Positions 10,641 through 23,489 of a DNA stretch of 64,000 nt are shown here, one piece after another. This DNA is from Zeus faber (taxonomy: Eukaryota > Chordata > Actinopteri > Zeiformes > Zeidae), in assembly GCA_960531495.1 (NCBI GenBank), contig OY482846.1, positions 36,563,565 to 36,627,564 of the forward strand. Reading direction: 5' to 3'. Made by a program: the position numbers and the translations under genes. The stretch's first letter is position 1. Every line of letters begins with the position of its first letter. A model generated the notes under the pieces. That model saw nothing but the letters and a program-made list of their open reading frames with translations. It did no database searches and had not been told where the DNA came from.

Positions 10641-10920
10641 AAAAAACTTGACGATGTCACTTCCGGTCGTAGTGTTGCCGCACGGAATAAAACATTTTGA
10701 GGACGCCCAGCCGAGCCTCGCTCGGACGCGGAAACTCCGAGCTGCCTTCGGAGTGAATGGACTTCCGCTTTGTTCTTGTCGTTTGTCTTATTCGGTGCGA
10801 AGCATTCGCAGAGAGAGAAGATGGAATCCCGTGTCGTTATTCATTCATTTTTTTCATTATCTACGATGGTGTGAAAATGAATTAGAAATCGGGACTCAGA
10901 CGTAAATTTCGGAGATTTGG
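10641..10920. other. CpG-containing segment with ETS-like motif
   Basis: CACTTCCGG at about 10656 and ACTTCCGCTTTG near 10758 lie in a locally CpG-richer 250-bp stretch between AT-rich flanks. This resembles a small TATA-less promoter, but there is no adjoining gene to support it. Confidence 0.2.
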
Positions 10921-11959
10921 ACATTTTCTTTTCAAAATGATAGCCTTTCCTGATTTGATCATTGTTCGGCACTTCTTATGTACTTTATCTGCTCATTTAA
11001 AGAACAGATTTAAAGTAAAAGATTAAGTGGGAGGACGGCTGGAGAAAAGGGTTAAATGCGGGAGAATCAGGAGGATTGACATGACAGTCCTGTCATGCTG
11101 CTCATTGGTTCCCTGGGACTGCAAGCTGACCTATCATCTTTCTGAGCCCTTAATAAAAGGAGCAAACCTGAAGCGCTCATCTGCCTCCCTGAGCTGTTGT
11201 TGCACCTGTTTGAGAAAACCTAAGCTTAATGGGAAAAGATATGTGGTGGGAGGTTGAGGACGGGAGGTGAGTCGGGGTACCCTTCACACCTTTCACGCAC
11301 GTAGATAACTTTGGTCTAGAGACACTAGAATTATTGGTCGATGTCACCCCTGTATTAGCTTTGGGAGCACTTTGTGTGGATAAGCAAGTCTTTTGTTTGT
11401 GCTTTTGTTTGCAGAGGTTGGGATTAGCCAGGATTGGTTTTGTTATATTGATTTGTATTTGTTTGGCACGACCTCCTTGTCCAGTCCTTCAACCACATTT
11501 TGAGAACCTTTGTCATGTTGGAAGTTGAGACGAGGTGAAAACCGTTTTTGTTACAGTAAGTTAGTTCAGTATTTTTTCTTTAATTTGCCAATAATTATTG
11601 TTGTTGTTTTTTTACTTTATTGATCGTTTATTCTTCCTTTTTAGGTTTAATGTATATTGTCAGTTTTCTAATTTTTATCGATCTATTTTTCACACTTCTC
11701 TGAAAATGTTTGACCAGAAGGAATGCAAAAAGTAAAATAACACCCTTGGCTGTGTTTGGAAGGTATTATCTTTGTGGGGAGAAGAAAGAAAACACTCAGA
11801 AGCAATTAACACCTGCAACTAATAATAGCTCCCCCCGCGCCTGCTCATACAGAAATAGACAGTGTCCTTCTTGTCTCTTCAAGAGAAAAAAATCCATTTC
11901 CACTTTTATTCTTCATATAATGCTTGAGACTGTATCGTTAAAAAACCAAGTGCACATAC
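10921..11959. other. Unique non-coding DNA
   Basis: No recognised gene or repeat; the longest frames have no family features. Confidence 0.5.
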
Positions 11960-12095
11960 AGTTTATTTTTTCCATTTTCTTTTCAATCTTTCATTTATTT
12001 GTATAACTTGTTGATTGTTTTTGATGTGCGCTACTGTAAACAAAGTAATTCCCCTCTGAAGATTAATCAACTATCTTTCTATTCATCTATTGCTC
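11960..12095 (+). mobile_element. Decayed LINE 3' end
   Basis: Reads as a degraded version of the fish LINE terminus: a GCTACTGTAA.CAAAG...TTCCCCTCTG block, then ATTAATCAA and a decayed ATCT-type tail. The same design, better preserved, is at 61700-62042. Confidence 0.45.
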
Positions 12096-12680
12096 TCTTG
12101 TCAAGACGGACTTTGCTTGGAATCCTGAATTAATTTGAGAAGTTCCTCGCAGACAATCTACAAATTCAACTCTGACTTTTCCCAGGAAGAATATTGAGTG
12201 AGGATGGTTTATTTATTGCTGTGAAGACCCCAGCTGGAAGGTTTTGCCTAAAACTTTGGTTGGAAATCTCTGACCTGTGCACTCCTCTCTCCACCTACAA
12301 TGTGACCGCATCATGAGTGACTCCCCAGCCAAACGCTGCTCTTAAAACCCTGGGATGTTTTCTCATTAATTCCAAGAATGGAGGGGTCCAAACTCGACCG
12401 TGAGCCCCCACACTCGCTGACCCGCTTGATCGTAATTCAGTAAAAAAATATTTTGCAGCGCAATCTTCGTTGAAAACCCGACAATCGTTGTCAATTTTGC
12501 GCATATTTTGTCCGCCCATTATGTTATGGGTGATGCATACATGACGATCGGGTAAAGTGAAGAAGAGTGACTTGACCTCAGAAGGCCCGTCAATGTGCTA
12601 TCTGGTGGTACCATTAAGTATTACAGGAAATTAACAGTGAAATGAATACTACAAATTTAATTACATTACAGGATTGTTGT
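12096..12680. other. Unique non-coding DNA
   Basis: No gene or repeat recognised. Confidence 0.5.
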
Positions 12681-12738
12681 TAATGTAAATGCCTCGCGGG
12701 CCAGATTAAACAACGCTGCGAGCCGGATGTGGACCGTA

Positions 12739-12774
<36 letters not shown>
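12681..12774. mobile_element. hAT-like terminal scrap followed by (TA)n
   Basis: The text CGCGGGCCAGATTAAAC...GCGAGCCGGATGTGG resembles the GC-rich end shared by a widespread vertebrate hAT group. It is cut off by a TA run at 12741-12774. Only one end is visible. Confidence 0.35.
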
Positions 12775-12865
12775 TCACCGTTCTCTGCAGTCCTGCAGTT
12801 TCAGTATTCAATCCACTAGCGTTCACAATGGCCACGCCCCCTTACCCCCTTACCGTGAAATAGCA

Positions 12866-12944
12866 CAGGTCCTCGCTTATCGACCAATTCGCTTAACGAC
12901 CTGGTCCTAGGAACAGAACTCGGTCATTGAGTGAGGAGTACCTG
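12866..12944. mobile_element. Tigger-like MITE, about 79 bp
   Basis: Left end CAGGTCCTCGCTTATCGACC and the complement of the right end, CAGGTACTCCTCACTCAATG, are inverted copies of the CAGGT-CCTCGCTTA-type TIR known from TcMar-Tigger elements. The middle is palindromic too. TA follows the right end; the left TA is not intact. Confidence 0.5.
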
Positions 12945-15419
12945 TATATGTAAGGTGTAGCCTTAAATGGCCGCAGTCAGCCCTGAACTGTAGCGCAAAT
13001 GCAATGGATTACGCTTTTTAATGAGCATCAGTTTTTACCGTGTTGATCTATTGGACCACCAAAGTGTGAGGCACATGAAACAAGAGTTTTCTCTCTCAAT
13101 TGCATATAATTATTTTTTTTCCAATTTTACACAATATGTTACGATCTTAAATTTCTGCAGCCAATTCAGGCATTTTCACATCGAACAGTTCTGAGGACTC
13201 ACTGAGGGGAATTAGGAACTGGGGAGGTCCCCTGAGAACTAGAGACCATCAAGGGCTTTTTTTTCTAGCTGTATTCACACTGCATTGAAATTCTGAAGTG
13301 ATGTCAGTGAAGGGGTTAACGTTCATTGATTTCACCTTATCAGTCTACTAAAATCTGTTTCTGAAAAGATTTGAGGCGAGAAAGAAGCAATCCAGTTGCT
13401 GACGCTTCACTCATATTACATCTACAAGACGTAATTTAAAAGTTAGTTCCGACTTCCGTAAGACAAGGGCTCGCATCAGGACAGCGCACAGGGATTATGG
13501 AACACCCATTAATTCATTCAATTAACGCCAAAAATAAATGAAATAAATACATCCACAATAAAAAATACAATTTTTTAATTGGTTATTTATTACCGCTGAG
13601 TGTATGTGGGCGGGTCTTCACCCAGAGTGATGCGACTCTACCGGGCAAATAGCGTCCGAGGGACTGGCTAGAACTTACAACTCGACCAGTCAGTGTGTGC
13701 AGATCATTTACAGTACTTAAGATTCATAGTTTAAGTGGAAAGGCAATTATTGTAACATTATGAATTATGTGATTATGTGATTGGCAATTGATTGCCAAGA
13801 TGATTCTGTCTTTATTTATAGCTTCAGCATTGCCCTTTTTAGCAATAATGCGTTAAAATATTTAAATATTGTTCCATCAGTAAGCTCCGTGGATGTGAAA
13901 AACGTCATGTTCTGTATTAAACTGTGTTCTGCTGATTGGTTGCTCCATCGCATATCGGGACGAATATCGCACATACTATCTCCATTCAATCCAGACTCCT
14001 CCAAATCAGACTGTTTTAGCTCCAAGCGATGTTTAGAAAGCCCACTAAAGGAACCTCAGAAGGGAAAGTGCAGCTTTGACCCTAGAACAGCAGCAATTAA
14101 AGCCATCAGCCCACAGAGTGCCGTGCTGTTAAGCTTCTCTGAGATGACCTTCAGCGATGTCTTTGGTTCCCATTATTTATTACTTTTCATAAAACAAGTT
14201 TGCAATGACCCAAAACAATAAAAAAATGGTAGAAAAGGTCATTTTACCGAAATTTCACAAAAGAGCATTACATTTATGTCCAGATACCGTCCATATATAT
14301 GAGATACAAATCCTAGCGGTCTTACCTTCTCAGTGGTTGGAAACCTGGACAACTATTCCATGGTGCAGGTTAGGTTTTTAGGGCAGTATGAAGTTGTAAA
14401 TAAATAAACAAACCAAGAAAAGCCAGGCGAAGTCTGCGGACGTTAAAAATAACCTTAAGCACAAGAACACCTTTTTTAGAACCCCGAAGACACGCAAAGG
14501 CCTTGGATGTTGTTTCTTATTTGTTACCAAACTGTCAGCATGAACACTTCCAAGATTTAAGTTTACCTCTTGAAAAAGAGTCCAGCACTGTGACTCAAAA
14601 GAAAACAGTTTTCCAAGATTTGCCATGGGATCAGAGAATTTTAAACCATATGCCATATGTTAAGGTTTCTAAACTGGAAAGCCAAGCACTAACATTCGAA
14701 ATCTGGCAAGGAGAGTAACCCATGTGTTTTGAACAAAAAGGTATGAGAAGGGAGAAGATGAGATCAAGCAACCTAAACCCTTTAGGACCTCAGGTTATTG
14801 AGAAAGATCGGTTGGTTGGTACAGTAAATGGGTGGTGTAAGGGCAAGAGTACAAGCCCAATTTATGTCATAACTGGATATTGAGCCAAAGTACGGCCTAA
14901 GGCTCAACTGAAGGTCAGACAGACCTGTTCGCACCGGTTTAACTTACTTGGCTTGAATGTTTCCTCATGCGTCAGTTTCCCCCCTCAACTTGGCCTTACC
15001 TCGATGATAGTTTTTGAATCAATCATCAATGGAGTCTACATACCTGCCTTGCCGGACATGGCAAGATTTTAAGGATTTGAGAAGTCATTTGTTCCCCTCT
15101 GAGTGAGGATTTCCAATGCGAATGTTACGTCCCTGGCACTACTGAATACAGCCTACACTTTAGTTTGGAGGTCTTTTTTCTGTGTAACTTATGAGGTATG
15201 TTGTTGTAATGCAGGTCTCAAGACAGAGTCCCTTTTTGGACCACCTTAATTCAGACATTCTCAAGCTTGGGGTCGCGGCCCCAAATGGGGTCTGGGGAAA
15301 TTTCTAAGACTGATTGATATTTGGTTGATATTAATGAAATATTTTGTCTGCAGTAGGTAGGTTTTAACTCTCATAATTGCTGAATGTCGGGCAATGTCGA
15401 TTTTGAAAGTATAATCAGA
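12945..15419. other. Unique non-coding DNA
   Basis: Contains the longest + strand frame outside repeats (13781-14221, 146 codons) with no signal peptide, domain or motif that I recognise; I do not annotate it as a gene. The region 13900-14170 is base-balanced and could be conserved non-coding sequence. Confidence 0.45.
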
Positions 15420-17812
15420 AAGATGCATATGCTCCCCAAGTTGGGTGTGAGATGGAAGAAAAAGAAGAATTCTTTAGTGAGTTGGATGTAGTGGTGGAGA
15501 GCGTTCTCAAGTGAAAGAGAGAGAGTGGTCGTTAGAGCAGATCTCAGTGGGCATGTTAGCGAAGGGATCAGAGACATAGGTGATGGGTAGGTATGGTGTC
15601 AAGGGGAGGAATGTGGAAGGACAGATATTGGTGGATTTTTCCAAAAGGACAGAATTGGCTGTTGTGAATACGTATTCCAAGAAGAGGGAGGAACACAGGT
15701 GGACAACATCTTATGCAGGAGGTGCAATCTGAATAAGATTAGTGACTGCAAAGTGGCGGTAGGGGAGTGTGTTGCTAGGCAACATTGGATGGTGGTCTGT
15801 AGGATGACTCTGAAAGAACAGAGTGAAAGAACAGCCAAAAATAAAATAGTGGAAGTTGAAAAAGGAGTGTTGCATGCAATTTAGGGAAGCAATTGTGCAG
15901 GCAGTAGGTTGGAAAGAACGGTTACCACATGACTGGGAAAGCAGGGAGGGCGACAGCCAAGAAGGTACTCAATGTATCCTGCGGGAAGAGGAAGGAAAAC
16001 AAGGATACTTGGTGGTGGAATGAGGAAGTACAGGAGAGCATAGAGCAGAAGTTGGCGAAGAAGAAATGGGATAGTCAGAGAGATGAAGAAAGTTGACCGT
16101 GGATGATGTAGGGATAGTGGATCAAGAAGTGCAGCAAATTAGCAAGGATGAGGTGAGAACAGCATTAAAGAAGATGAAGAGTGGAAAGGCAGTTGGCCCG
16201 GATGACATACTGGAGAAGCATGGAAATGTTTAGGTGAGATGGCAGTGGCGTTCCTAACGAGACTGTTTAACACCATCCTGGAAAGGGAGAGGATGCCGGA
16301 GGAGTGGAGAAGAAATGTACTGGTGCCTATCTTCAAGGAAAAGGGAGACAAGACTACAGAGGAATGAAATTGATCAGCCACAGCATGAAGCTATGGAAAA
16401 CGGTAGTGGAGGCTAGGTTAAGAAGAAGAAGAAAGAAGAATAAACAGTCTTTATTTGTCACACAACACACCACACTACAACACATGCTTGCACACACACA
16501 CACGCACATGCTTTAGATGGTGGCCGGTGAAATGGTTCCTCTGTATTTAACCCATCCTGGCTTGTCCTTCCTCCGGGGCCACAGCCAGGAGCAGTGGGCA
16601 GCATACGTAGATGCGCCCGGGGACCAGGTGATAAGTGTCCATCGCTGGTCAGACGATGAGAGGAGAGGTGGGGATCAGTGAGCAGCAGTATGGTTTCATG
16701 TCAGGAAAGAGTACTACAGATGCAATGTTTGCTTTAAGAATGCTGATGAAAAAGTGCAGGGAAGGCCAGAGGGAGTTGCACTGCCTCTTTGTGAATTTAG
16801 AGAAAGCGTATGATAGGGTGCCGAGAGAGGAAGTGTGGTATTGCATGAGGAAATTGCAGATGGCAGAGAAGTACGTAAGAGTGGTACAGGATATGGATGA
16901 GGGCAGTCAGACAGTACTAAGGTGTGCAGTAGGCGTGACAAAGGCATTCAAAGTGGAGGTGGGATTGCATCAAGGATCAGCTCTGAGCCCTTTCTTATTT
17001 GCAATGGTGATGGACAGGTTAACAGATTAAATCTGGCAGGAGTCTCCGTGGACTATGATGTTCGCGGATGACATTGTGATCTGTAGTGAGAGGAGGGAGC
17101 AGGTTGAGGAGAGCCTGGAGAAATGGAGGCATACATTAGAGAGAAGAGGAATGAAAGACAGCAGGAGTAAGACTGAATGTGGGGGGGCGGCGAAAAGCTG
17201 AGAATGAAAGGAGTGGAGGTGGAGAAGGCAGATGAGTTCAAATACTTGGGGTCGACCATACAAAGCAGCGGAGAGTGCGGGAGAGAGGTGAAAAAGAGAG
17301 TACAGTGTGGGTGGAGAAGAGTGTCCAGAGTGATCTGTGACAGAAGGGTTCCAGCAAGAGTGAAGGGGAAGGTCTACAGTACAGGAGTGAGACCAGCCAT
17401 GTTGTACGGCTGAGAGGCGATGGCACTGACAAGAAGGCAGGTGGCTGAAGTGGAGGTGGCAGAGTTGAGGATGTTGAGATTCTCATTGGGAGTGACAAGG
17501 ATGGACAGGACTAAGAATGAGTACATTAGAGGGACAGCTCAGGTTGGACAGTTTGGTGAAAAAGGGAGAGGCCAGATTGAGATGATTTGGACACGTGTGT
17601 AGGAGATATGAGAGTTTTATTGGGAGAAGGAGGCTGAGGATGGAGCTGCCAGGCAAAGAGGAAAGAGGAAGTAAAAGAGAAGGTTTATGGATGTGGTGAG
17701 GGAGGACATGCAGGCGCTTGGTGTAAGGGAGGAAGATGCTCAGAACAGAAGGTGTTGGAGGCAGATGATCTGCTGTGGCGGCCCCTAACGGGAGCAGCTG
17801 AAAGAAGAATAT
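15420..17812 (+). pseudogene. RTE-like non-LTR retrotransposon, endonuclease-RT remnant
   Basis: Broken reading of one long ORF. The C-terminal part of an APE-type endonuclease starts near 15420 (YAPQ.GCE, then V.NTYSKKREEH at about 15660, VGE.VARQHWMVV at about 15760). The RT N-terminus at about 16140-16390 contains KMKSGKAVGPDDI and NYRGMKLISH-like text. RT continues at 16658 with EQQYGFM.GKSTTDA, FVNLEKAYDRVPRE, GLHQGSALSPFLF and FADDIVI (FADD at 17061-17072). The tail YLGSTIQSSGECG, VRPAMLYG, LGVTRMDR and the GKRKRGR-type end reach about 17812. About 16075-16140 lacks a large piece of the EN-RT linker. Many stops and frameshifts are present and a SINE is inserted at 16424-16657. The clade is uncertain; RTE-like is my best guess. 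Confidence 0.82.
16424..16657 (-). mobile_element. 5'-truncated tRNA-derived SINE inserted in the LINE
   Basis: Matches the 3' half of the SINE at 59951-60373, reversed. Its tail here (complement) is TGTGACAAATAAAGACTG, at 16436-16460. The break at the other end falls inside the GACCAGCGATGG block. The LINE reading resumes at once with EVGISEQQYGF, which fixes the insertion site; an AGAAG/GAGGAG-like purine target surrounds it. Confidence 0.8.
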
Positions 17813-19440
17813 AATTGGTTTCAGAATAATGATAATAATAGAAAGACATTTTGGGAGCTAAAATATGAAATGTATGTTAAATCAAAGCATTATGGAATTT
17901 TAATGTTTGTTTCTCTCATGGCAAAAAAAGGATGTTAGTTACCTAAGTTAGAGTAAGAATGGAAGGAGAGGGTGTACTGAAGCGAGAGTAAACCCTCTAC
18001 CTTCCCCCCTCTAATGGGAATCGAAGGGAGGACGAATAATCAACGTGGACATGGAGAGAGAGCGAGCGCTTTTTCACTTTTCTCTTTTCGTAGCCACCGA
18101 GGACCCGGCGCTTGTGCGCTCAGCGTTTTAAGCGAGCCATTACTTATTTAGACGTGTTTACATTGGGGAGTTGGCGATCAGGAAGTTCTCTACAGTTTCT
18201 CCTCTACAGAGGCACATGTACTTCACTTCTTTTTCTCTTCCATCGCTCCTCGCATCCCCCACTTTGCCGAAAGGGCTCATTCTTAACACGAGAATTATTA
18301 TTATTTTTTTTTTTATAAGGAGAGCTGTCTAAACCGCCCACATCAGTTACAAGCAATGAAAAGATAAGCTGCTAAAGAAAAAGCAAGCACTTTTAGCACA
18401 CACAACAATTACACCAAGCGGTCGATGGAGGCAAAATGAACAGAAGGTTATGAAGGTTTTGGCCTCACATCATAGTTCCTAATTGTTCACAGAGAGAGAG
18501 AGGGAGAGAGAGCGCTCATTGCCCCTGTCTCACACTTTCTACCCTTCTGTCTCCCTCTATTCTCTCATCCATCCATCTTTCCTCAGTACCTGCCAGTGAC
18601 TGTCTTCACCGCCGTCCACTTCCTCTAAAAACTACAACTTTTACATACCATTTTGGTTCACTTTAACCAAGAGAAGGCTCCAGACTTTCGGCGTCACACG
18701 AGTCTCAGAAAAATGAGTCGAAAGGACGGTGCTGTCTCCTTTTGAGTCGGCAAGACCGGTACTGTAAAAAAAATGTCTCGCTAAACCAGCAACACCAGCA
18801 GTGAAAAGGAGAACAAGGCCATCGTTCAATAGCTGTTGTTACTTCTGGGCTGATTAAATGGCGTCAGGCGAAATGTCTCAGGTTCCATCTGAAGGGGCTG
18901 CGGGATTTAAAAGGCAAAAATATCCTTTCAATTTGAGGCTTTAGAGTGGTAATTTGTGAGATTATTTTGTTACAGAAAGTCCCCATATTTGGAAAATAAA
19001 ATACACTTCAGGGTTTCCTCCCAGAAAAGTTGTTAGGCGCAACCCAAACATCCCGCGCGTGATGATTCAGAATGTGTACGAGAGGAGGGGATATTCAGAG
19101 ATGGGTCCGTTGTCAATGTGTTTGAGGGAGAAAGAGAGAGAAAGAACTGCACACAGATCTACAGAGACATACGATTTTAGCCATTTTAATGTTGGTATTT
19201 TTTGATAGTTTAAAAAACAACCTTGAAAATACATTAAAAAAAAAGGGCTGATGCTTAGACCGGGCGGGAGGTCAACTTAAGCCTGGTGGGCTAACAATAC
19301 ACTGGGGAAACCTTGTATTTTGAGGGGCTCACCTTGGGGGGCTCCTTATTCCAGTAATCAACAGTAAAAGACTATACATTCTATACCTGTCCACCATGTC
19401 CACGCAGGGTTTAACACTTAGTCTTAGATTTTTTTTCACA
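17813..19440. other. Unique non-coding DNA
   Basis: No gene recognised. The 17990-18340 stretch is base-balanced with several CpGs, flanked by purine- and pyrimidine-rich tracts. Short GA repeats lie near 18490-18510. Confidence 0.45.
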
Positions 19441-19442
19441 AT

Positions 19443-19477
<35 letters not shown>

Positions 19478-19545
19478 TAATAATAATAATAACAATTACA
19501 ATAATAATAATTATTGTTTATTAATGTATAATTAAACATTTATTA
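19441..19545. repeat. Imperfect (AAT)n repeat
   Basis: ATA/AAT trinucleotide run with several interruptions. Confidence 0.95.
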
Positions 19546-20558
19546 TTATATATTATGCCAAATGGGACATGCTGTGGGGATGGGAAGTGGGAGATTTATT
19601 TTTTATGTCAAAATGTGCATGTCACATCAATATGGATGACCATCCACCAAAACGCACAGTGCCCTCGGATGAAGAAATATTAAACGACCAAAAAAAAGGA
19701 TACGGTTTTGAATGGAATTCTGGGACTTGGTTGCAATCCAACCTTCACAGACATTTTAATGGATTTCCATCTGTAACATGCTACAGACCCTTTTGTGGAT
19801 AAAGGGTGAAACAAGTCAACCGATAAGACACGTGTTGTGTTCTCTTCCATTCAACCGTGAACATATTGTAGGATCATAATAACAAAGCAGAGGCGACTGA
19901 CTGGGGACTTAATCACATTTACTGCATGGTTAATTACATCTGTGAAGGTCTGAATCTTTACAGTAAGGCAGAGGTAAAGCATGGAAATGCTAAACAAGGT
20001 GGCCTACTTTATTCTTTTACCACTGCTGCGACACAGGATTCATTTTACTTTTTTGCACAATTGTGCAATCTATTCCAGCATCCTCCTCATAAGTGCATGG
20101 GCCGAGCTGTTGCTAATGATATAGATGCCTTTGCTGCTAGTCTGTAGCCTACTGTCTTGGGAAGTGTGGAAAGTAGAAATCTGACTTCAAATTGTTCTGT
20201 GATTACCAACATTAACATTTTTTGGAAATATGAGAAATATATCTTGATTTAGAATTTATTTACTAGTTTCTATCTTTAAATTCATGGTATATTCTTTAAT
20301 TGATCATGTGGAAATCTTTGTATGGAAATGTTTTGCTCAATCATATTTTGATCCATAACACATTTTGTAAAAAAATAAAGGGAGCAAGAACTGTCTGAAC
20401 TATCTCAATCAACTTAATATTCAATTTATACTCGTTGTCCACATCATTCAGAAGAAAAGGTAGAATATTTTGTTACGTATTAACATTTGCCCACAAGTCT
20501 GTTTTGATTTGTAATAATTGACTGCCAAAGTGTTGACACTAACAAGGCCTACACCGTA
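19546..20558. other. AT-rich non-coding DNA
   Basis: Two 70-odd codon frames (19569-19802, 19926-20147) have no recognisable features. Confidence 0.45.
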
Positions 20559-21350
20559 TTATCCTGTAAGTGGTGAGTAAGGAAAACTCTGAATGGCTGA
20601 ATTGAACACATCTAATTCTATCTGTCCTGACAGAATAAAGTGTTTTAATATCAGCTTAACTTCCATTGGTGCAACACATTCAAAAATGACATTCATTACG
20701 TCCCGCAGAGTTTGTTTGACTAGGTCAAATGCAGGAACATCAACCAGTCTGCTTCTTCTGTTATTTCCATAAGTGGTTTTGAGGGATGCCTTCAAGGCGT
20801 CTGTGCTTGCTTGGTCTACTTCAAGGCACTGCCTTATGTGCTTTCCTCGAGTTCTTCTAACAAACCTATTCTGATAAAAATGTCTTTGCATACCCTCAAA
20901 GGTACATTCACACCATCTACACTATTACTGTTATAAGCAAAACCAACATATTCTTTGAAGCCAGCCAGCTCGTGTAGGGCAAGTGTGTCTCCACATAAGG
21001 CTATCAAAGCACCGAACAAGTCAATTCCACCATTCGGCATTTCAATCTTTACACCATTATATAGCAGTATGAGATGTTCTCGAATTCTTATTAAAACAAC
21101 ATCAATACCTCAGTGAGCAATATTATTCGCCTTTGTGAGGGCAAGGAGTTGTATCAAAGCTAACTTTGACCTCAACTTTGAATCAATATTACCCAAACTA
21201 TAATAGAAGCATGTGACCCTAGGTGGTTGCAAATTTCGATTTAGTCTGTGTACACAATTATTTTCAATGCATTAGGCCTTAGGGAATATAAAGGATGACA
21301 TTTCAAAAGGGCCCATCAGTAAAGTCATGCAAGAATACCTCTTTGCTTCT
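20559..21350 (-). pseudogene. Decayed transposon-associated gene (CACTA/EnSpm-like transposase candidate)
   Basis: Read on the minus strand with frameshifts, it gives a continuous protein-like order. K.HPLYS..PNALKI at about 21300-21250 is followed by FYYSLGNIDSKLRSKLALIQLLALTKAN at about 21210-21130, YNGVKIEMPNGGIDLFGALIALCGDTLA.HELAGFKE.VGFAY, then RGKHIRQC....STDALKASLKTTYGNNRRSRLVDVPAFDL. It ends with a DVMNVIFE..APMEVKLILKHF block. I recall this architecture from multicopy, intronless teleost genes whose D-x-M-H-x-x-x-E-G motif resembles CACTA-type transposases; here the His and Gly of that motif are replaced (Asn, Cys). Stops at about 21116 and the frame change near 20890 confirm it is dead. 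Assignment to a superfamily is tentative. Confidence 0.5.
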
Positions 21351-21546
21351 CTGTGGTACAGTTCTAAACATGGTGAAGATTCACAAATAAGATAATAACT
21401 GCTTTAGACTTTTAATTATTGGTACATAGAAAAAAGCATGTTTCTTATGGCCATGAACCTTGAATGACCTTGCTTCACCAACAACTCTTATAAGACACTT
21501 ATAATTGTTCTGGGTTGACTGGACTGAAAAGCTCCAGAACAGTTAT

Positions 21547-21851
21547 TGTGATGTGGGGATGATGTGGTTTAAGCAGCCACATCTGTCTTGGGTCTAGGTA
21601 ATTGGGCCCAGGATCAGGGTGACTGTAAGTCACTGATTGCTCATCAGAGCAATCAATGAGCAACAGGTAAATCACCCAACTCCACACATACACGGAGCCT
21701 CTGTTGTGACATGTGTCCATTTGCTCCCAGGCTTGTTGCATCTGGCCCACTCTCTACAATAAACTGGTGTTTGCAACATCTCTGCTTGTGTCTCTGTGTC
21801 AGATGGAAAACGTTTGGTGGCACTCGGGTGGCATGTGGCAGGCGACTGCCA
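21547..21851 (+). mobile_element. Solo LTR of the miniature LTR element
   Basis: A 305-bp match to the LTRs at 1275/2849: starts TGTGATGTGGGGATGATG, contains CAATAAACTGG near 21758 and ends GACTGCCA. No internal region follows, so it probably arose by LTR-LTR recombination. No clear target duplication is visible. Confidence 0.75.
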
Positions 21852-23489
21852 CGGTATATATCGGTGTAATTTAAACATATAATAACTTTTCTGCCTTCCA
21901 CAAAGCGGAAAGTCACAAATAGTCAAACCAACTGAATTTAAACATAAATACATTGTTTCGATATTGATTACTTTATTCATGTAATTATAGCACTAGAAAT
22001 AATTTATTTTGCTTTTCTCTATCAGACCAAGTGAAGGGAAATGAATTATTCTTACATCCTAAAGATCATTTCTAATTTCGAAAGATTCATTTTAAAAGGT
22101 ATGTATGTATTAAGGTATTAACAATGCTGTCACTCAGGGCGTGCGGGGTGTGCGGACCGAACTGGGTGACACCATTAGAGGGGGTGACACAAAAATCACT
22201 GTCTTTGAATTTTTTGTGCAGTGTTTCAGCAGAAATTCATTATTTCTTATATAAATAGCCCTGTAATTATTTATAACAACAAAAACATTTTTTGTAAGCA
22301 CAGCTTACATATACTGTATCAATATATCTACAAGGCAAATTGATACAAGTGATCTCCGCTCTGCTGCGCATCCCCGTTTCTCCAAACAAAACAAAGAAAA
22401 CCTGTTTATTTCAGATGCACTCATTTTCCTCTGTGTCCTAATTGAACGAAACAAAAGCCCCGTGCGCCCTGTGCCTCATCACTCACGTCTCCCATTTGCC
22501 TTCCTTTGCTATTGGGCATAATTTGCTAAAACTAAAACTGGATATTTTCTTTGTGTGAATACTCTTGACTTGTAAATAATAAATCCTGCACTTCTGTAAT
22601 GGGCAGACATTCTCAGTCACTCTCTCAGGCTTCAAATAGCCATCAGCCCCCCCCGCACACATTTATTACCACTTCAAGCACTGCGTTCTGTATATTTTCC
22701 TGTTTGTTTTTTTCCATTTGATTGGTGACAACCTTCTTCTGTCTTGGCCTGGAATCTAGAGAAAAAAGAATGCCAACACATTGAGTGAGGGGGAAGGGTA
22801 AAAATCTTGTTTGATGTGAAACTGATATCTGTCTTACAAATTTTACAGCTGCCAATATTGACGAGGGGTTTTGAGAACCCTCAGCCGGGATGATCTGAAG
22901 GATCTCCTTTCTGGTCCAGAGATTTTCTCAGGAAGAAGTTACGGGACGTCATCATTCCAAAGGTAAATGTACTACACGTTGGAATAGCTATAACCTGATT
23001 GATGTCGTCAGACATGTCCCATGTTTTTAGTGTTATTTTTTTTATCCCCCACAATTGCAATAGTGTGAGAATCCTAATGACCAAGATGCCAACAGTTATA
23101 CTAGAATTGGTATTATACCAACAAGTGCCATGCCAGCCTTAAGCATCCACCCCCATACCTCAAACCTCTGCCAAAACAATGAAATTGACAGACCTACCAG
23201 AGTATGTGATGTACACAGATTCAGAGTTAGACATTGTGTGCCGCCAGTACATTGCATTGTACAGTACACTCTTCAATGGAAAAGGAAAATGATTACATGT
23301 CAAAGGAGCTATGTCGTAGACTTATAAGAAACACAATTACCAATCTCATACTATGTGCTAGTTCCCTGAGGAATTAAATGTAAATCCACTCCAATTATGA
23401 ACAGAGAGCAATGTCACAGAAGATCGTTGACTATGCTGGCTGAGATCTGCCATATTTAAGTAATGTTTTTTTTCTTCTAAAACCTCAAA
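21852..23489. other. Unique non-coding DNA
   Basis: No gene recognised. A GGGTGACACCATTAGAGGGGGTGAC block near 22166-22192 resembles text seen in old DNA transposons but has no partner here. Confidence 0.4.

Noticed and set aside
13170..13310. Possible relative of the 33650-34235 MITE (GGAACTGGGGAGGTCCCCT and nearby words)
   Set aside because: Shares only short GGAAC words, no matching TIR.
13781..14221. 146-codon open frame
   Set aside because: No motif, no splice or promoter context and no family resemblance; length alone is not enough in AT-rich DNA.
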